From: Ursus arctos
Taxonomy: Eukaryota > Chordata > Mammalia > Carnivora > Ursidae
NCBI RefSeq assembly: GCF_023065955.2
Contig: NW_026622930.1
Location: forward strand, 16,841,449-16,905,448
Reading direction: 5' to 3'
DNA: 64,000 nt
In this document: positions 34,183 to 44,409 of the stretch, piece by piece
Layout: each line of letters begins with the position of its first letter
How positions within the stretch are numbered: the first letter of the stretch is position 1
The notes under the pieces: model-generated
Told to the model about the DNA's origin: nothing
Database searches by the model: none
The model's input: only the letters and a program-made list of their open reading frames with translations
Made by a program: the position numbers and the translations under genes

Positions 34183-34628
34183 CCTTTTTTTTTTTAATGA
34201 AGTACTGTTAACATACAATAGTATATTTAAGGTATGTAATATAGTGAATTGACAATTACATGCATTAAAAAACACTCACCAAGATAAACATAGTTACCAT
34301 ATGTCATGATGCAAAGTTATTACAGTATTATAAACTATATTCCCTATGCTGTAATTTTCATCCCTGGGACTGATTTATTTTATAAGTGGGAGTTTGTACT
34401 TCTAATTCCCTTCACCTATTCTGCCCAATGTCCACTCCCCTCCCCTCTGGCAACCACCAGTTTGTTCTCTGTATTTAATGAGTCTAACTCTGGTTTTTGT
34501 TTGTTTTATTTTCTAGATTCCACATATAAGTAAAATCATATTGTATTTGTCTTTTTCTGTCTGACTTATTTAATTTAGCATGATTCCTTCTAGGTCCACC
34601 CACATTGTCACAAGCGGCAAGATTGCAT

Positions 34629-34665
<37 letters not shown>

Positions 34666-34850
34666 ACATCTTCTTTACCCATTTATCTATTGATGGATAC
34701 TTTTGTTGTCCATAACTTGGCTATTGTAGGCAATGCTGCAATAAACATAGAATGTGCATATCTTTTTAAATTAGTGTTTTTTATTTTCTTTGGGTGAATA
34801 CCCAAAAGTGGAATTAATGGATCATATGGTATTTCTGGTTTTGGTTTTGT
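34183..34850 (-). mobile_element. L1 LINE 3' end nested in the older L1
   Basis: T-run at the left (A-tail complement), then 3' UTR text 'tcatccctgggactgattta', 'ccacatataagtaaaatca', 'atagtgtttt'-type ORF2 end and 'gggtgaatacccaaaagtgg'. 5'-truncated. An AT microsatellite (34634-34662) replaces the usual 'tgtatatatatacc' spot. Confidence 0.85.
34634..34662. repeat. (TA)n microsatellite in L1
   Basis: About 14 TA units in the L1 3' end, at the position where L1 has a short TATATA. Confidence 0.93.
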
Positions 34851-34851
34851 T

Positions 34852-35555
34852 GGTTTGTTTTGTTTTTAATTTTAATTCCAGTATAGTTAACATGCAGTAT
34901 TATACTAGTTTCAGGTATACAATATTGCAATTCAACAATTCTATGAATTACTCACTGCTTATCATGATAAGTGTACTCTTAATCTCCTTCATCTATTTCA
35001 CTCATCCTCCTACCCACCTGCTCTCTGGTAACCATCAGTTTTTTTCTCTATAGTTAGGAGTCTATTTTTTGGTGTGCCTCTTTTTTTCTTTGTTCATTTG
35101 TTTTGTTTCTTAAATTCCACATATGAGTGAAATTATATTGTATTTGTCTTTTTCTGGCTAATTTCACTTAGCATTTTACTCTCTAGAATCATCCACATTG
35201 TTTTACACTCTCTAGAAGCATTCACATTGTTGCAAATGGCAAGATTCCATTCTTTTTTTTTTTTTTAAACAGCTGGGTAGTTTTCCTAATATGCTATATA
35301 TCATATATATATCATATATATTTTGTAGTCCCTTGTAGGCCGCATATACTTGGGTCATTTGCTTTGTATATCATATATATATGATATATATTACCCATTC
35401 ATCTGGTGATAGACACGGGCTGCTTCCATAATTTGGTTATTGTAAATAATGCTGCAATAAGCATGGGGGTATACATACCTTTTCACATTCGTGTTTTCAT
35501 ATTCTTTGGGTAAATACCCAGTAGTGGAATGATTTTGTGATTCTATTTTGTGATT
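34852..35555 (-). mobile_element. Carnivore-type L1 3' end with an internal templated insertion
   Basis: 'taattccagtatagttaaca' (L1 3' terminus), 'ccacatatgagtgaaattat', 'gcaaatggcaagattccat' and 'gggtaaatacccagtagtgg' are in order. A near-tandem 30-bp duplication is at 35177-35232. A 45-bp block copied from 34111-34155 sits within its AT-rich segment at 35323-35367. Confidence 0.85.
35323..35367 (+). repeat. 45-bp templated duplication of 34111-34155
   Basis: The block beginning TTGTAGTCCCTTGTAGGCC matches 34111-34155 at 44 of 45 positions (one A/G difference). The source is native to the older L1; this copy interrupts the AT-rich part of a different, younger L1 and is flanked by ATATCATATATATAT-type palindromic sequence. 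Confidence 0.92.
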
Positions 35556-35572
35556 CTATTTTGTGATTCTAT
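35529..35572. repeat. Triple 13-bp tandem repeat
   Basis: Three near-identical ATTTTGTGATTCT units lie end to end at the junction of the younger L1 and the resuming older L1. Confidence 0.85.
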
Positions 35573-38239
35573 TCTATCGTGTATCCATTAACAAATTATT
35601 GTAGCTATAGTTTTTTTTAAATACGCTTGTCCTTTAACCTTTATGCTAGAATTAAGTGGTTAACACTCCATTATATTACATTATTAGATATTCTGAGTCT
35701 GAATATACACTTACCTTTGCCAATATGTTGTATATTTTCATATGTTTTCATGTTACAAATTAGCATCTTTTCATCTCAGCTTGAAGAATTCATTTTAGCA
35801 TTTCTTATAAGGCAGGTCTAGTGGTGATAAATTCCCTTGGCTTTTATTTGTCTGGGAAAGTCTTTATTTCTCCTTCATTTCTGAAGGACAGCTTTGCTGT
35901 ATAAAGTATTCTTGGTTGGCAGGTTTTCTGTTTTGTTTTCTTTTGGTTTGGTTTTTGTTTTCTGCACTTCGAATATATCATCCCATTCTCTCCTGCCAGT
36001 AAAGTTTCTTCTGATATGTGGGCTTCCTCTGGAGTTATAAGCCGTTTTCTATTGCTGTTTTTCGGATTCTCTCTTCACCCTTGATTTTTGACAGTTTTAT
36101 TATAATGTGCCTTGGAAAAGATCTGTTTAAGTTGATTTTGTTTAGTGACCTGTGAGTTTTATAAACTTGGATATCCAAATCTTTCCCGGTTTGGGGGAGT
36201 TCTATACCATTACTTCTTTAAATAAGCTTTTTGCCCCTTCTCCATTTCCTCTTGGACTCCCATAATTTGCAAATTGGTTCTTTTCATGGAATCTCAGAGA
36301 CCAGGTTGAGGTTTTTTTTCACTGTTTTGATCTTTTTTGTTTGTTTGCTTTTTCAATGGGATCATTTCAATTGATCTATCTTTTAATTCACTTATTCTTT
36401 CTTCTGCTTGGTTAAGTCTACTGTTAAATCTCTACTGAATTCCTCAGTTCAGCAGCCACTGATTTCTTTAGCTCCAAAATGTGTTTGGTTCTTTTCTATG
36501 TTTTATGTTTCTATGTTTATTGAACTTCTCCTTTTGTTTTTTATATTATTTTCCTGAAATCATTAAATCATTTATCTGTGTTCTCTTGGAGCCCTATTAC
36601 CATCTTTAGAACAATTATTTTGAATTATTTGTTAGGTAATTCCTAATTCTATGTTTCTTTAGGGCCAGTTACCTAAGGTTTACTGACTCTTTTGGTAGAG
36701 TCACATTTTCCTGATTTTTTGTTAATCCTATAGGCTTTCATAGGGGTCCACACATTCGAAGAGGATTTACTTCTTCTAGAATTTATGGACTGGTTTTGGG
36801 AAGGGAAGACTTTCACCTACAGGTAGGGGAACACAGAAGTGTGCTGTGACCTCCAGTCTAACAATGCAGGGCACCAAGTGTGAGGGCATGTGGTGGCCTG
36901 TAGGACCATGATGCCTTTTTGGTTTTTGCCATTGGTGTCCACACCATCAACAACCCTGTAGTCCTTAGTGAGTGCTTATAGGGGGTTTACACGGGAGTTT
37001 GCAAGGGCTGTTGGCTCAGCAGCACCTCCAGCTCCAGCAGCTAGAAACCAGAGCAGGCAGCAGTGGTGACCAGAGTCTGGTATGCACACACTCAAGTGGG
37101 AGCCCGCTACAGGTGCCTATGTCATGGCAGAGGCCAGGTGCAGACACAAATGTACTGTGGGGATCACGGCAGAAGACAAGAGCCATAGCCAACTGCAGAC
37201 ACACTGGTAGCTGCAAGGGCCCTGCTATCAGCACATACTACCATGGCAGCTGAGTCTCATCTTTGGCACATGGCAATGGAAGCCAGTGATATGGTTTGGT
37301 CTATAGAAATGCAGGTGCTCAACTGGAGGGACTAACTGCAGGTGAGCACAGTGATGCAGGCCAGTGATAATGGATAGGGCCTGATTCATGCCCACAAACA
37401 CCTGTGGGGTCCTGGCTGTCAGGTGTGCTCTCCTGTGGCTGTGTGCTCTCCCCCCAGGTGTGCTTGCACAATGGAGGCTGGTGAAAAGTGTCAGGCCAGC
37501 AGCATGCAAATGCACAGCTGGAAGGACTAGCTCCAAGCAGGTGCATAGCAGTGGGGGTCAGCTCCAAGAGTTTACACTGGCATTTTGCTCTTATGCAGCC
37601 ACAGAGGCCTGGACTGGCTATTGGTGCTCAGATGGGGGTATTGAGGAGGAGGGGCTCAGGCACCAGATATCAGGCAGAAAGCTGGTGAAATCTGCAAAGG
37701 GACTACAGCAGCTGTACTGGTCATTGTTTCCTTCAGTAGAGAAAGCAGTTGGGTTCATTTGCCAAGCAGGTCTCTGTGAATTGCAATCACTCCTGCTGTG
37801 TGGCTGCTATTGGTAGCCCTTGCTTTTCTTCCTTTTTCCTGTCTGTCTTTATATGTCTCAGATTTGATGGTCTGAGTGGGATGAAATTGAAGTGGGACCA
37901 TTGTACAATCTCTTCCAAAACCTGAGTAAGCTGGTTGCTCACCCCATACTTTCTTTCTCATCAAGGGGAACTCTTTCTAGCTTGGCAGATCCCTTTTGGC
38001 ACAGAGCAATGCCAGCTTGGAGGATGGGATAATGCAGGCAAAATGAAGCTGTCTTTCTTCTCTTTTTATACTGTTAGTTTCTGGTTTTTTGTTTCACTGT
38101 GTTGCTGAAGCTTCTTAAATAAACTCCAGAGCTCTCCAAGAGCTGTTTTTATTCATGAAAAGCTGTCTAATCATTGATCTTTGTGGAGGGACAGAGGCTG
38201 GGTTCTCTCATGCTGCCATCTTGGTAACATCAACCCCAT

Positions 38240-38260
38240 TATATATATATATATATATAT
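38240..38260. repeat. (TA)n microsatellite
   Basis: About ten TA units directly beyond the 5' end of the reverse L1. Confidence 0.92.
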
Positions 38261-38339
38261 GTATTTTTTTTTCTCCTATCCTGCTTTGTTTTCCTTTTTT
38301 AGCACTTTTAATGTCTCAAATATTACATATTGCAATAAT

Positions 38340-38495
38340 TCACCTTGTTTATTGTCTTTCTCCCACTAAAATATAAAATACATTGAGTAAAGTGGTTTTT
38401 TTTTCTGTCTGTTTTATATATTATTCTATTTCCAGTGCTTGAGAGCCTGTGTAGCATAATATGGCTCGGTAAATATTTCCTGAGTGAATGAAAGA
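38340..38495 (+). repeat. L2 LINE 3' end
   Basis: 'ttattgtctttctcccacta', 'gagcctgtgtagcataatat' and 'aaatatttcctgagtgaatg' match the L2 terminus. Confidence 0.72.
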
Positions 38496-38499
38496 AGCA

Positions 38500-39255
38500 G
38501 TAATGCGACCTAAGTCCTCAAGCCTTATTGAACCAACCCAGCAATATTCTGCATTTCTTTTCTTAGAATAGAAATTAGAAGGTATGGACAGGACAGGGGC
38601 ATTAAGGTTGAGAGGTATATGAATGTACTTATGTGGAAAGGGTAAGTGGGTGAAAATAGATTGACCTCTACTCAGAAGTTATACATGTGTGTTTGCCTTA
38701 TTACTATTGCTAAATTTGTTAGAATAGAAAATGCCAGAGAAAGCAAAGTATGGCTCATTATTCCAAATGGCATTGTGGGTCATAAGCTAGGTTGCTTGTA
38801 AATACATAGGTAGCAGGTCCTAATGTATTGGTGCCAACAGCAAAATAACTTGAATACTGTAAGTTTGATAAGTTGAACCACTGGAATGAGTTAAGTTTCA
38901 ATACATGGCTTTTTAAGTAATCGCTATCCTTCCTAAAAAAATGGAAGTTGAGAATTTAGACATTCAGGTATAAAAATACTTGGTGAAATAACTTGAAATC
39001 AAATTCATTTTAAACTGTTTCTATGTAATCTTACTTCTAACACTGTTATTACCTTCATATCTTTATAAGAAAATCTCACTGGATGAATGATATATCTAAA
39101 ATGACATCCGTACTGTGCCACATTATAACAGTTTTTGCTATTTAAACATTTTTTAAAAAAGAATAAACACAACATTTTCTGTATGTCCTCTTTGTACTCA
39201 TAAGGTTTATTTAGTTGCCCCTTTTTTGGGAAGCCCCTCCCAGGATCTCTCATTG
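38500..39255. other. Unique non-coding DNA
   Basis: Nothing recognised; an 82-codon minus-strand open frame at 39005-39253 has no domain. Confidence 0.5.
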
Positions 39256-39259
39256 TTGG

Positions 39260-39462
39260 TAATGTCTTCGTCCTTATAGCTTCTGATGTACTTTACCTGT
39301 AACTCTTTATAAGACTTTGTTTCATAGAATATGGGTATCTATTTCATAAGACTATAAGCTACTTAGGTATAGCATATCTATCTTATAAACCTTTGTATCA
39401 CTCACATTTCCTATTACTATAGCTATCACTGCATGTTTATTGAATAATGAATGGATAAATGT
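39260..39462 (+). repeat. L2 LINE 3' end
   Basis: 'gactataagctacttagg', 'cctttgtatcactcacattt' and 'catgtttattgaataatgaa' follow the L2 terminus. Confidence 0.65.
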
Positions 39463-39555
39463 AAAAAAAAAATATTGACCCATGAGGCAATCATCTGTTC
39501 CTTTGTATCATTCTTTTGGATCACATTGACTGTATTCCATTGGTTTGGGTCTAGG

Positions 39556-39925
39556 TCAGTGCTTGTCAACATAACCTGCCTGGTAGAAGCACCTGGAAAG
39601 ATTATTAAAAATAGTGTTGATGCCTGGGGGCACCTGGGTGGCTCAGTGGGTTCAGCATCTGCCTTTGTTTCAGGTCATGACCTCGGGGTCCTGGGATGGA
39701 GCCCTGCATCAGGCTCTCTGCTCAGTGGGGAGTCTGCTTCTCCCTCTCCCTCTGCTGCTCTCCCTGCTTGTGCTCTCTCTCTCTCTCTCTGTCAAGTAAA
39801 TAAATAAAATAAAATAAAAATATAGTGATGATGTCTGGATCCCAATGCCAGAGATTCTGATTTAATTTGTCTAGGGCAGTGCTTAAGCGTCAGGATTTTT
39901 CAAGTTCCCAGGTAATTTAGTTAAG
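39556..39925 (-). mobile_element. MER5A-type hAT-Charlie DNA transposon split by a CAN-SINE
   Basis: 'gtcagtgcttgtcaacat', 'gaagcacctggaaagatt' on the left and 'ccagagattctgatttaatt', 'aagttcccaggtaattta' on the right are the two halves of MER5A in reverse. The CAN-SINE at 39628-39821 lies between them. The element is non-autonomous. Confidence 0.82.
39628..39821 (+). mobile_element. CAN-SINE inserted in MER5A
   Basis: Head 'gggcacctgggtggctcagt', tail AAATAAATAAAATAAAATAA. ATAGTGTTGATGCCTGG (39611-39627) and ATAGTGATGATGTCTGG (39822-39838) form a target-site duplication with two mismatches. Confidence 0.94.
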
Positions 39926-40019
39926 ATTCAGACTGTTACCTACACATTTATTATTTTTAATTTGTGAAATGTGTAACTATTTAGAATTATATCATATGTA
40001 GTCATCTTTTTTTTTTTTT

Positions 40020-40140
40020 TAATTCCTCCTTTTACCTTTTCATTCCACAAGTATTGAGTGCCAGCTGAATGCATAGGCCAGGCACCACGCTAGTGGCTGG
40101 TTTTACACTGATAAATAGGACTGGTGTGGAACTGCCCTAT
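40020..40140 (-). repeat. L2 LINE 3' end, reverse
   Basis: 'acaagtattgagtgccagc', 'ccaggcaccacgctagtgg' resemble the reversed L2 terminus ('atttattgagcgcctac...gccaggcactgttctagg'). Confidence 0.55.
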
Positions 40141-40770
40141 TCACCTTTATAGTCACCTACAGTAGATTCTGTTACACAAAATGACACTGCCATCTACCTG
40201 TGTGACAATTCAAACAGAACCATCTCTGAGTGACTGGAAGCTGCTGTTAGCCAGGAAGTCCAGCTGCTTCTAAAGTAAAATCATGGGGTGCCAGGATGTT
40301 ATTAACAATAACAAGGAATCCCTCTCCCAGAATTTTTCATCTGCCTTCCCCCTAAAAGCCATAAGAGTTTCCTCATTTTAGCCTCTCAATTCCTTCTTTC
40401 TTTCTCCTGCCAGGAATTTTCATTTATGTCCCAGTTATTCTCTCACTGTTACGCTGTTAGAGTTTGAAATGCTCACCCGAGCAGCACTTAAACCTCGATC
40501 AGTTCTGTCCATGAATTAAGTTAAACTAGCCGACCCTGCAAAAACAAACACACAAACAAAACAGCTGCATAGGACTCCGGTTATTAACTATTCGTTTACG
40601 TTTTAGGAGAGGGAGGAAAAATAAATGTAGGAAAGAAAAAGAAAAAAATAAATAAAAGAGAAGGAGGAAAATATGCAAATCCCAGTAATTGTAGGTAAAC
40701 ACTTAGTAGTTTTGTGTCTATGACTAAACTTCAATGCTAGCTAGTAGAGCATATCAACACAAATTGCTAC
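40140..40770. other. Unique non-coding DNA
   Basis: No gene or repeat recognised; A/G-rich patch near 40610-40670. Confidence 0.5.
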
Positions 40771-40774
40771 TACT

Positions 40775-40960
40775 ACCAATAGTAGTTAACATTTATTGAG
40801 ATGATGGTGAGGAAGGTGAGGATGATTTTAGTCAGGCACTTTTCTAAGCACTTCACATAAATTAATTTATCTCATCCTCAGGGGAAAAATGAGATGATGT
40901 GTACTATTATTTTTTTCTGTTTTTGAAAGGAAACTGAAGGTCAGAGAATTGATACATCTA
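40775..40960 (-). repeat. MIR SINE, reverse
   Basis: 'taacatttattgagatgatg', 'caggcacttttctaagcact', 'aggaaactgaaggtcagag' are in reverse MIR order. Confidence 0.8.
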
Positions 40961-42030
40961 TGCTGTCCTTTCTTGAATTAAAAAAGTAAGCATAGACATG
41001 ACCCCCTTTACAATTTAGGTACATATTCAAAATGCCTTTGCGTTTGAGCTGCAAACTTGCATATCACTATTCTTTTTTGTTTTATAAAAAATGGCCTTGT
41101 TTTCCAGTTAATGTTGTCATGAGTCAGGTAGTTCATGAGTTTCAATTCAGCAGAATTTTCAGAGGAGATTGCTTTTCTAATGTTTTATATGAAAGTAAGG
41201 ATGTCAAAATCTAATCCATGGTATCAGAGTTTTGCCAGAACGTTGTTGAGACGGAAATGAAAAACAGGATCTCCCACGGGGCTTTCTTCCATAATGAAAT
41301 CATTGAGATACGAAGGGCCCCAGGAGGAGGACTTTCAAAGGTCTAGCCATTGGCAAATAAGAAACCAATTGAGATTTGTTTTTAAAAGAAGATGGCGTAA
41401 TATTCCTATAGTTTGATATTAGGAGGGAAGCCAAAAACCTAAATTGTGGACCATCTGGAGAAGAAATATAATGAAGAAAGCCAACAAAAATACAATTACA
41501 ACAACTGGCTTAGAAATAACAACTGCATTTATTAAGAACAGCCTAAGTAGGGATGTCAAGAACAAAATCTGAGTTAAATTTCCATTTCAGCTTGGCTGTG
41601 GGAAGAGAAGAAAATGCTTTTGTATGGAGACTCAACCCCGTGAGCAAGAGAAGACTTTGGTTAAATATCAGATGTAAAAAGCCTGCGCTTAAATCTCTGT
41701 CCTTGTTTTTTTTGTTTGTTTGTTTTGTTTTGTTCTTTTTTAAAACAAATAAATAATTAAAGAGCAAAAATTATATGTGATAATCAATGGTTGGTACTAC
41801 CTGGGAGTACAGATATGAGGCAAACATGGTTGTTTCCTCCAGAAGCTTCAATCTGACCATGTGCATCAAGCACAGTGTCCATACAAATAGTTTAAGAATA
41901 AAGTGATTAAAATAGGCTTACATGTAGTCATTCAAAAATGATCCATAGTACATCAATCAGATCTTCTCTACTTCCTATAGTACAAAAGCAGGAATTCCTA
42001 ATAAAGAACAATCTTTTAAATATATGCACA
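40961..42030. other. Unique non-coding DNA
   Basis: No gene or repeat recognised. A TTTG-rich patch lies at 41704-41740. Confidence 0.5.
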
Positions 42031-42034
42031 GATG

Positions 42035-42410
42035 ATTCATTCATTCAAAATATGTGGCAGCCACCATGCTAAGCATGCATAGAGAAATAAATATAAACTA
42101 TATACTTCTCATGCCATCACAGATTGGGAGAGAGAATTTTTTTGAATGATTAATATGCAATGTGTAAAGAAAGGAAATAATATGGCTTTGCTGTCAAGGT
42201 GAAAGGGGATTACTGAAAAGTTTCTGAGAATAGATTTACCTAAGCTGAAGGGTGGCTAAGTATTTCTTAGGAGGACAAGGCAGAGGGAGATGAAAAACAT
42301 ATACACAAAAGCTCAGTGCCCTACGTAAAAGGAAGGCTGGCATACTGGGAAAACATCAAGAGCAGTAAGCAGGGATCAGACTATTAGGGCCAAACATGGC
42401 AAGCCAAAAA
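42035..42410 (-). repeat. L2 LINE 3' region, reverse, diverged
   Basis: 'gccaccatgctaagcatgc' through 'gaaaggaaataatatggc', 'aggacaaggcagagggag' and 'aaggaaggctggcatactgg' resembles the reversed L2 order, with much drift. Confidence 0.45.
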
Positions 42411-42419
42411 AAGAGAGAC

Positions 42420-42875
42420 AGAGACAGAGAGATATTTACTCTAAGATCAATAATTGATTCTCTTCGGGGAAGTCACACAGACTGATCCGCCCTTGTATCA
42501 CAAAGTACATCTCAAACTTGATTATACGGTAGATTAACGAAATCTATCCTTCAGATTTGGGACCCAGAGCAGTGGGGAGTCTGAAACACATTATGGATGG
42601 TGCATGTGGATCTGACAGCTTTACTCTTTACTAGTCTCTGGACTACAGGTAATGGTCACTCGACACAGATGCTAATTTTTTACCTGCTGGGAAATTTTGG
42701 GGCTTTTATTATCTACCCTTTCTGAACATATCATATTGCTTCCCCTTCAACTACACGATTTGGCCACTGTCTACATCCGAATGACCAACTGTACTTGCTG
42801 AAATTCACCCACCCTTTTCTGTGCTCCAGAATATTCACTGGCCCTCCATCGGCCTCCTCCATGAGCCCTCTTATC
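42420..42875. other. Unique non-coding DNA
   Basis: Nothing recognised. Confidence 0.45.
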
Positions 42876-42879
42876 ATTG

Positions 42880-43120
42880 GGCCATTGCCCACGTTCCCCT
42901 CTTGCCTGGCCTGGTCTTTCCTCCTGACGGCTCTTTAGAATTCCTTCAGCGAAGTGTTCCCTGACCTCCCTGTTTTGGAAACATTCACTTGAAACTTGAA
43001 GAAAGTCCCCTCCATAGCATCTTTGTCATGTGCACATTGTGTTTTGGACAATGGTTGACTTGTCGCCTCTGAAATGTAAGGTCTAGGAGAAACAGGGTCA
43101 GCCAAGGGGGGCGTAAGTCC
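42880..43120 (+). repeat. L2 LINE 3' fragment, tentative
   Basis: 'cagcgaagtgttccctgacc' and the following 'ctgaaatgtaaggtctagg' resemble L2 ('aggaagccttccctgacc', 'agaatgtaagctcc'). Divergence is high. Confidence 0.4.
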
Positions 43121-43394
43121 TTGACGGCATCTCCTCTCAGAGACTCAGTGCTCTGCCTGAGCAAGGAGCCTGGTGAGTGGAGTGCCACATTCCCCCGTGA
43201 GTCCTGCCAGGCAATGCCTTTGGAACTGCTGATGGTTGGAACTGAAATATCACAGGTAGGTTTGGGACTACTTCATCGTTTGTATTTTAACACAGAACTT
43301 TTCAAAAACATATGTATCATAACTTATTATTTTCCTTCATGGTTCTTCATGGTTTTTGGTTTTGGTCTAACATTTCTAATGTCATTCAAAAGGC

Positions 43395-43402
<8 letters not shown>

Positions 43403-43464
<62 letters not shown>

Positions 43465-43473
43465 CATACACAT
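43403..43473. repeat. (TA)29 microsatellite with (CATA) end
   Basis: About 58 bp of pure TA are followed by CATACATACACAT. A perfect TA run of this length can extrude hairpins. The IYIYIYIY open frame across it is an artefact. Confidence 0.96.
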
Positions 43474-43479
43474 TTTTTT

Positions 43480-43835
43480 CCTCCTGGTAGTTTTATGATA
43501 TTGTTACTTATTTTCAGATTATAATCACTTTAGAATTATGATGAATTGGGTATATAGTGCAAAGCCTGAATAAGCATATTTTTTTTACTTTCAAAAAGGT
43601 ACCCCCCATAGTTCTACCACCTACAGAGAGGCTGGATGAAGGGTTCACAGTACTTCGCGTCCATTTCTTCACAACCTCCTATGAATCTCTCACTCTCTCA
43701 AAATAAAAGCTTTTTTAAGGCAGTATTAGCCAATTGCCACAACTGTGAGCTACACTCGTGTTTCAGATACCTGAGTAAATGAGTATGTTTTCCTTCGGAT
43801 AAGTTTGTAGAGGATGAGAATTTATTGAGAATCTC
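43480..43835. other. Unique non-coding DNA
   Basis: Nothing recognised. Confidence 0.45.
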
Positions 43836-43839
43836 ATTA

Positions 43840-44110
43840 TCTCTTGCCTGACTTTTGGAAGGCTAATTATTGGCTTTCTGGTTTCCAGCACCTCCTCTAA
43901 ATCACCAATCAGATCATGTTATTGATTTCCTCTACACTCAAAATGTAGAATGCCTCCATTTGAAATAGGACATACCCTTGGCCAGCTTCATCCATGACAA
44001 CATCTCCCTTTCCTTAGGTCATTTATCTGCACCTTCTCCAATAACTCTAGACCTACCAAGGCTGTTTTATAGCATGCACAATCATTCAGGCCTTCTTCTC
44101 ACGATGACAT
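43840..44110 (+). repeat. L2 LINE internal fragment
   Basis: 'aaatcaccaatcagatcat', 'gttattgatttcctctac' resemble the L2 'taaatcagatcatgtcactc' region. Confidence 0.5.
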
Positions 44111-44269
44111 TTATTATCACATGCTGGCCAGAATCTAAATCACACTAAACCTTGTATTTGATCACGAAATATAAAATTATTATGACAACTCTTTAAAAGT
44201 TTATTTTCAAATTTGTAGTGTGGAAAGAATATGAGAGCAAAGTTACAAAGCCCTAGGACTACTTTTTAG

Positions 44270-44405
44270 ACCCCTATAAAACTCAGTTTTCTTTTCCATT
44301 AACGGAGATAAGCTTACCTACATCATTGGGTTGCCATGAGAATACAAACATCCAAAAGGTAGGTAGTGTGTTTGGTACGTAATGGCAGATAATAAATAGG
44401 ATTTC
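44270..44405 (+). repeat. MIR SINE 3' part
   Basis: 'aactcagttttcttttccat', 'gggttgccatgagaatac' and 'tttggtacgtaatggcag' follow the MIR 3' half. Confidence 0.6.
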
Positions 44406-44409
44406 TCCA

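Larger units (their letters stand above)
31152..38238 (-). mobile_element. Near-complete ancient L1 LINE, reverse, with nested insertions
   Basis: The 3' UTR is at the left ('attgagatgtaactgacata', 'ctatacatcaaatccacag'), reverse-transcriptase text at about 31713-32600, upstream ORF2 text to 34180, then after younger insertions 'attaacaaattattgtagct' and 'gtctgggaaagtctttattt' (from about 35575), and a GC-richer 5' region at 36780-37800. It ends near 'tgctgccatcttgg' at 38211, the complement of the usual L1 start. Insertions are CAN-SINEs at 33381-33558 and 33576-33771 and L1 3' ends at 34183-34850 and 34852-35555. No intact frame remains, so it cannot move. Confidence 0.85.

Noticed and set aside
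37388..37816. 142-codon open frame in GC-richer DNA
   Set aside because: It lies in the 5' region of the reverse ancient L1, and the residues show no known domain.
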